Source of the DNA: Boswellia sacra
Lineage: Eukaryota; Streptophyta; Magnoliopsida; Sapindales; Burseraceae
DNA length: 64,000 bases
Direction: 5' to 3'
Assembly (NCBI GenBank): GCA_013180625.2
Contig: SNVD02003385.1
Coordinates: 62,001 to 126,000 of the forward strand
The notes under the pieces are model-generated. The model had not been told where the DNA came from, made no database searches, and saw nothing but the letters and a program-made list of their open reading frames with translations. Position numbers and translations under genes: made by a program. Below are positions 59,571 to 64,000 of the stretch, piece after piece. Every line of letters begins with the position of its first letter. Position 1 is the stretch's first letter.

Positions 59571-60712
59571 TAGACATGTAAAACGTACAGTATTGTACCG
59601 ACACGACCCAAAACTTTTTGGTCCATAATACTATTAGTACTGTACTTGGCCCAATACAAACCGTATTTCGTGACGTACCATGCCTAGCACTAAAAAAATT
59701 TTGGAGGACCAGTACGGTTCATATGGCGTGATCCAAATGGACTGCGTTATGCCTAGGACCGTGACCTTTCGTATTTTGCTCAAATGGATCAGAGATACGT
59801 ACAAAATTTTTTTGTCTTTAACTTTTAAATTTTTATTAAAAAGACACGTGTATCTTAAAAAGACTAATTAACCCTTTATTTATGAGACTTAAACATCTCT
59901 TTTGAAAAAAATAGGCTATCGTTAAAATCAAATCAAAGTTTTTAATAACCTAAATTTTTTAAGAAATTATAAACAACGATTTTAAACTATTTTTATTAAT
60001 TATTATTGTCTTGAGTTAAAAATTATTTTATCTGCTTTGTTAAAAGTAAAAATCTTAAAATTGTATTCAAACAAATATAAATATACTAGTCAATTCCTAA
60101 GAAAAAATTTAAATTCTTTCTTAATAATTTGAACTAAAAGTACATTTCTTCAAAGATAGTATAAAAATTTCATCATTACACTTAATACTCATTTTGTATC
60201 ATCTCTTTTAATTAAAGATGGGTTCATTTTATGAGATATATTAGAAAAAGATAGACATATATGGGAAGGAATGAAATAAGAGTGTAGGACCATGTAAATT
60301 AGGAATATAGAAGGCATGAAAGATAAATAGAAAGTAAGGAAGGGAAATAAGTATCACTTGACTTTTAATTACCACAACATTACAATAAAGCAACTTGGTC
60401 CCTTAATATATTCAGTCCAATGATTTATTTCTTTTAATTTAAAATGGACTAATTTTATTAAATGAATTAAAAAAGTAATTGTGTTTTTTCGTGCCCATTC
60501 GTACTTATCGTGCTTTGTGCTTGGCACAATCCAATTGTGCTTCGTGCCGGCCCGGCCCATCGTACCAAACTTTTAAGCCTAAACCAGTCCAATCTTCATT
60601 CTATACTATACCATACCACTATAGTATTCATGCTCATGTCGTACTCATACTGTACGATTTCATACTAGACTGTATCGTACTTGTGCTTGACCTGACCCTT
60701 TTTACAAGTCTA
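59571..60712. mobile_element. Second non-autonomous hAT element with perfect 8 bp target-site duplication
   Basis: Ends TAGACATGTAAAA and, in reverse, TAGACTTGTAAAA. AACCCTGC flanks it on both sides (59563-59570, 60713-60720). 1142 bp, no transposase gene. Subterminal regions are rich in TACGGT/GTACGA-type motifs. Confidence 0.9.
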
Positions 60713-60720
60713 AACCCTGC

Positions 60721-61265
60721 TAACATCAAATTCTGTTAAATTAGTCTCCTAACACATTAAAATATATATAATAACTATTACACCACTTAACCACATTATT
60801 GTCCACTATTTAAATATTTTATAACTGAGTTAGCATTTAAATCAAAGAGATATAAAATTTTTAAATCAAATAGTTATAAAATTTTTATTGATAACATTAC
60901 ACTAAAAGACAAAAAATATAAAATTTCTAAATAAACTAAACTATAAACTCTAAAAAAAATACATAATAAAAATCAAATTAAAATTAAAGAAGTTAAATAT
61001 AAATAAGAGAGGATGAATTAAAATAATAAAAATAAAGTAAGTGGATTAAAATATAGTATTTTAAAGCCAAAAAATTAAATAAAATTAATTAAACTAATTA
61101 AATAAAGCTGAAAACTAAAAGAAACTTTCTTATGATTAAAATAAACAAAATATCAAAAATTATAGTAACACCTGAAAAAATCCAAAATCCTACAACAAAA
61201 CTATTTTAAATTAATTTTAAAGTTAGTTAAAAAAACCAATCTACCTTACTCAAACAACAACAAAA
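60721..61265. other. AT-rich stretch between elements, nothing recognised
   Basis: Over 80% A+T by eye. Presumably intron of OSC copy 2 or unrecognised inserted DNA. Confidence 0.4.
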
Positions 61266-62686
61266 CTCTTTTTTATGAGTTTGCATTGTATTTGATTTGT
61301 AATTCACTTGATGGATCCATCCAAGACAACTGCTGGCTCTTGGGCTGATAAAATCAAGATCACTGATTCGAGTACCCGATGCAAATTGAGTCCGGTTACT
61401 CCTAAGAAACCGGGTACAATCCTTGAGATTCCAGATGAGATTGTCGACGAGAATTTAGCCGAATGGCGTAGATGTCTAGTTGGCTTCTTTCCGGGATATG
61501 TGATGCCCTTCCATGCTGCACGTTCGATGGCGATGCGTGCATGGAAATCTAGTGGTCTTGAGGACGTCCGTTCCACGGATAAGGGATTTCTCATCTTCCG
61601 TTTTAGAACTGAGGATGAGGTACATGCAATCATTGCTCGCGGTCCTTGGATGTTTGGAGGTAAATTCATTTACCTGAAGCAATGGCATCCGCATCTGGAT
61701 TTCAATCTTACAGAATTTCGGACACTACTAGTTTGGATCCGTTTGTATGGCCTGCCGTTTCCTTTGTGGACAACCAAAGGCCTTAGCATTATCTCCAGCA
61801 TGGTTGGAGAACCTCAATCTTGTGATAAGGCGACTTCTGATCTATCTAGATTGGAGTATGCGAGGGTTTGTGTTCTTATTGATGCAAGACGCCCTCGAGT
61901 TAAGAACTTTGAGTTCAGGTGCAAACTCTCTCCGGAGCCCATCGAAATTCAAGTTGAATATGAGTGGACTCCAAAACATTGCCCCAAATGTTGCATGTTT
62001 GGTCATCGTTGTCCAGAACCGGTAAAGGCTTCAAGTCCAGATAAGAATGAGGTTAGCACCTCTGATAGTACCCCTTTGAGAAAAGAAAAGGATGTGACCA
62101 AGGTCACTGATTGCACCAAAATAGTTACTATTCCAGAAATTTCTGCAGTGCAAGTTGAGCCTCCGAAGGCTACTACACTTCCGAGTGCAGAGTCAGTTTC
62201 AGATTCTGATTCTCCATCTCCTTTTGCGACCGACGAGGGTAGACTTTTGGGCACTATCAAGCGTTCTACAAATCGTGAGGCATCTATTTCCTCAGGGCGG
62301 ATACCTCCTGAGTCTTCTCCCACTCGTTTTGAGCCTTTGAATGGGCTCAGTGAGGATGATCAATCTGATAGGATTGACCATACTCATTCGGACACCCCAG
62401 CTACCCCGGTAAAGAAGGGTAAGAAGAAGAAAAACAAGAAGGGTTAAAGCTCTTGTATTTTTATGTTTTAGACCGTTTGTGATCATTTCTCTTCTATGTT
62501 GTTAAGGCCATTTGTGGCTTTTTTACTTTGTTTTAGGCCGCTTGTGGCCTTCATTTTCTATCTTTTTGTTAGATTGTATGTTTGGACTTTACGTCCGTTT
62601 GTAATTCTTGGGGTATGCCCCTTGGATTTTTGTACATTATAACTTTTTGGATTTATATTACTAAGTAACTTTTCCAAAAAAAAAGT
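61266..62686 (+). mobile_element. ORF1-only LINE-like retroposon, copy C (5'-truncated)
   Basis: Homology to copy A begins at CTCTTTTTTATGAG (61266), about 45 bp upstream of the ORF1 start, so the monomer-bearing 5' UTR is absent, as expected for incomplete reverse transcription. ORF1 is intact; the same 3' UTR and a short poly(A) (62677-62685) follow. No clear target-site duplication found. Very similar to A over the shared part, so probably the two share a recent source. Confidence 0.85.
61311..62447 (+). CDS. LINE ORF1-type protein, copy C (DUF4283, zinc knuckle), intact
   Basis: Open frame of 378 aa starting MDPSKTTAGSWADKIKI. DUF4283-type domain at about residues 40-190 (LVGFFPGYVMPFHAARSM, FRTEDEVHAIIARGPWMFGG, VWIRLYGLPFPLW), then a basic linker, a Cys/His knuckle CPKCCMFGHRCPEP at about residue 226, a Ser/Thr/Pro-rich acidic tail, and a Lys-rich C-terminus (KKGKKKKNKKG). 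The knuckle has C-x2-C-x4-H-x-C spacing, shorter than the usual C-x2-C-x4-H-x4-C. In autonomous plant LINEs this protein binds the element RNA; here there is no ORF2 partner in cis. The frame also extends three bases upstream via TTG, which is not a start. Confidence 0.8.
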   Translation: MDPSKTTAGSWADKIKITDSSTRCKLSPVTPKKPGTILEIPDEIVDENLAEWRRCLVGFFPGYVMPFHAARSMAMRAWKSSGLEDVRSTDKGFLIFRFRTEDEVHAIIARGPWMFGGKFIYLKQWHPHLDFNLTEFRTLLVWIRLYGLPFPLWTTKGLSIISSMVGEPQSCDKATSDLSRLEYARVCVLIDARRPRVKNFEFRCKLSPEPIEIQVEYEWTPKHCPKCCMFGHRCPEPVKASSPDKNEVSTSDSTPLRKEKDVTKVTDCTKIVTIPEISAVQVEPPKATTLPSAESVSDSDSPSPFATDEGRLLGTIKRSTNREASISSGRIPPESSPTRFEPLNGLSEDDQSDRIDHTHSDTPATPVKKGKKKKNKKG

Positions 62687-62811
62687 AACATTTTTCCTAA
62701 AATTTAATATAATAGATAATCATGATAATTATTTATGGATGTAATATTGTTTGATATTATTTCCATGAAATTGTGCTTGCCAGCTTGTTATCAAAATTTT
62801 CTAAATTTTTA

Positions 62812-62904
62812 TTAGGCAAAGAGAGACCGAACTCCTCTTCATCATGTAGTTAAGTTGATAATCAATTGTTAACTTGAAGATGGAGATTTTCCACAACAGG
62901 TACT
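62812..62904 (+). pseudogene. OSC copy 2: penultimate exon (16)
   Basis: Encodes AKRDRTPLHHVVKLIIN, then C-stop, then LEDGDFPQQ, followed by a GT donor. The matching copy 1 exon is 19248-19333. The last OSC exon ([10 protein letters not shown]...) is not in the window; unidentified inserted DNA follows instead. Confidence 0.85.
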
Positions 62905-63540
62905 CACTGGGAAAAATTGAAAAAATAGACAGAATTAGGGGTCTGTAGTGAAAATTAGACACATCATGAAAAATTTTTATGCCATAGACACTTTCCTCGC
63001 AAAATGACCAAATATACCACTTAAAATTAAATTTATTACAAAACTCTTCATTTCCCTCTTTTTCCATATCGTCTGTTGTTCTTGTCAAAACCTTCTACAC
63101 CACTCGACAGCCTTCTACACCACTCGACACCATCCGAAACGCAGCAAGAGGAATCCAACATGACAATCCTTTGAGGATACAAGCAAGAGGACACAGAGAG
63201 ATGCAAGAACAGACACTCAGGTAAGTTGTTTCGTCAGTTTTTTTGCTATGTTTTGTTTTTGTGGTTGTTTTCTGGATCATTTGAAGTGATATTTGCATTA
63301 TGAAGAATGAAAATGACGTTTAGATTAGGTATAATCCGAAGGAATAGAGATTTATATATGAAATTAAACATTTGAATTTCTTAGGGTTTCGGGCTAGCTT
63401 TTAGGGATTTTGAATTCGGGATTTGAGTTTCAGATCAATTTTTGTACTTATTCTGTGTTTATGAGGCTAAATGAAGTGTTATTATGTTGATTTTGTGATT
63501 TGATATGCATGAAAATGGTGAAAACCTATGTTTTTCATCA
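62905..63540. other. Unidentified insert downstream of OSC copy 2
   Basis: Begins near CACTGGGAAAAATTG, which resembles a CACTA-type terminus. CCTTCTACACCACTCGACA is repeated twice in tandem at about 63090-63126, and a possible splice donor (CTCAGGTAAGTT) lies near 63220. No recognisable protein. Confidence 0.35.
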
Positions 63541-64000
63541 CGATGAAGACGATGACGAGTGTCGTTTTAGACTCGACACTCGATATTAAGCGTCGAGTCC
63601 TATCAGATGCACCAACCGACACTCGTCATCAAGGCATTTTCGTAGACATCGAGTGTTAGTTTCTTGAAAACCGACATCACGATGTCTCGAACAATGTCTC
63701 CGACACTCGACATATCTGTTATTGGGAATGTCGAGTGTCGAATTTATGTTAAATGACCTGATGGAGAGTGTCGATTTGTGCATCTGATAGGACTTGACAC
63801 ATTTGTCGGACGAACCAATTATCACGTTCATCGAGTGTCAGTTTTCATGTTGGTTTCTTCGACCAACTAACATTCGATGAAAGTGAAAACAATTGTGTCG
63901 AGTGTCAGATACGTCAACCGAAGAGTTTTACAATGTCAGATTCTGAATCCGACACTCGACTAGGCCGACATCCGACACAGTCGTATTGTCGAATGTCTAA
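63540..64000. repeat. Dense two-way array of a CGACACTCGA-like motif
   Basis: At least ten occurrences of GACACTCGA/TCGAGTGTC or one-base variants in 460 bp in both orientations (for example near 63554, 63575, 63618, 63648, 63702, 63729, 63768, 63826, 63897, 63952). CCTATCAGATGCAC near 63598 and its inverse GTGCATCTGATAGG near 63780 form a larger inverted pair. Resembles the subterminal repeats of CACTA (En/Spm) elements. Runs off the right edge. Confidence 0.7.

Overview
This is plant nuclear DNA, very probably from a woody dicot. The evidence is GT-AG introns, AT-rich intergenic DNA, plant-type LTR and non-LTR retrotransposons, tRNA-derived SINEs, and plant-only gene families (TGD1, DIR1-type lipid-transfer protein, plant oxidosqualene cyclase, CYP716, FBA-type F-box). 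The proteins look Citrus/Sapindales-like to me, but that is an impression from memory, not a test.

Only two genes look intact, both on the minus strand: TGD1 (21968-23123, two coding exons plus a 5' UTR exon), a chloroplast-envelope lipid importer permease, and a DIR1-like lipid-transfer protein (24639-24941). Nearly everything else is gene fossil or transposable element.

Layout. 1-4781: intron-bearing KH-domain (PEPPER-like) pseudogene, minus strand, with two in-frame TGAs, no start codon, and SINEs in its introns. 4782-9587: intergenic DNA with a 1.2 kb inverted-repeat element and a GRF zinc-finger remnant. 9588-16211: non-coding Gypsy-type element with about 2.9 kb LTRs, minus strand, its 5' LTR truncated. 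16462-19528: 3' half of an oxidosqualene cyclase (OSC) pseudogene. 20147-20407: the heme-loop exon of a CYP716-like P450, also dead. 20680-20895: a SINE. 21968-25030: the two live genes. 25812-29273: a 3.46 kb solo LTR with a perfect 5 bp target-site duplication and two internal tandem arrays. 30093-34790: two F-box remnants and a long hairpin (32576-33041). 35499-62904: a second OSC pseudogene whose exons are spread over 27 kb because of insertions: an ORF1-only LINE-like element, a small DNA element, a Ty1/copia (Sirevirus-like) element, a Ty3/gypsy chromovirus, a LINE RNase H fragment, a second ORF1-only element, two hAT elements with perfect 8 bp duplications, another inverted-repeat element and a third ORF1-only element. 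62905-64000: an unidentified element with a dense two-way array of a CGACACTCGA-like motif.

Taken together, the two OSC pseudogenes and the CYP716 fragment look like a decayed triterpenoid locus: OSC makes the beta-amyrin-type scaffold and CYP716 oxidises it. The most unusual mobile-DNA signal is a three-copy family of LINE-derived retroposons that keep the ORF1 protein and both LINE ends but have no ORF2, which resembles the half-LINEs (HAL1) of mammals. No CRISPR, rRNA or functional tRNA gene was seen.
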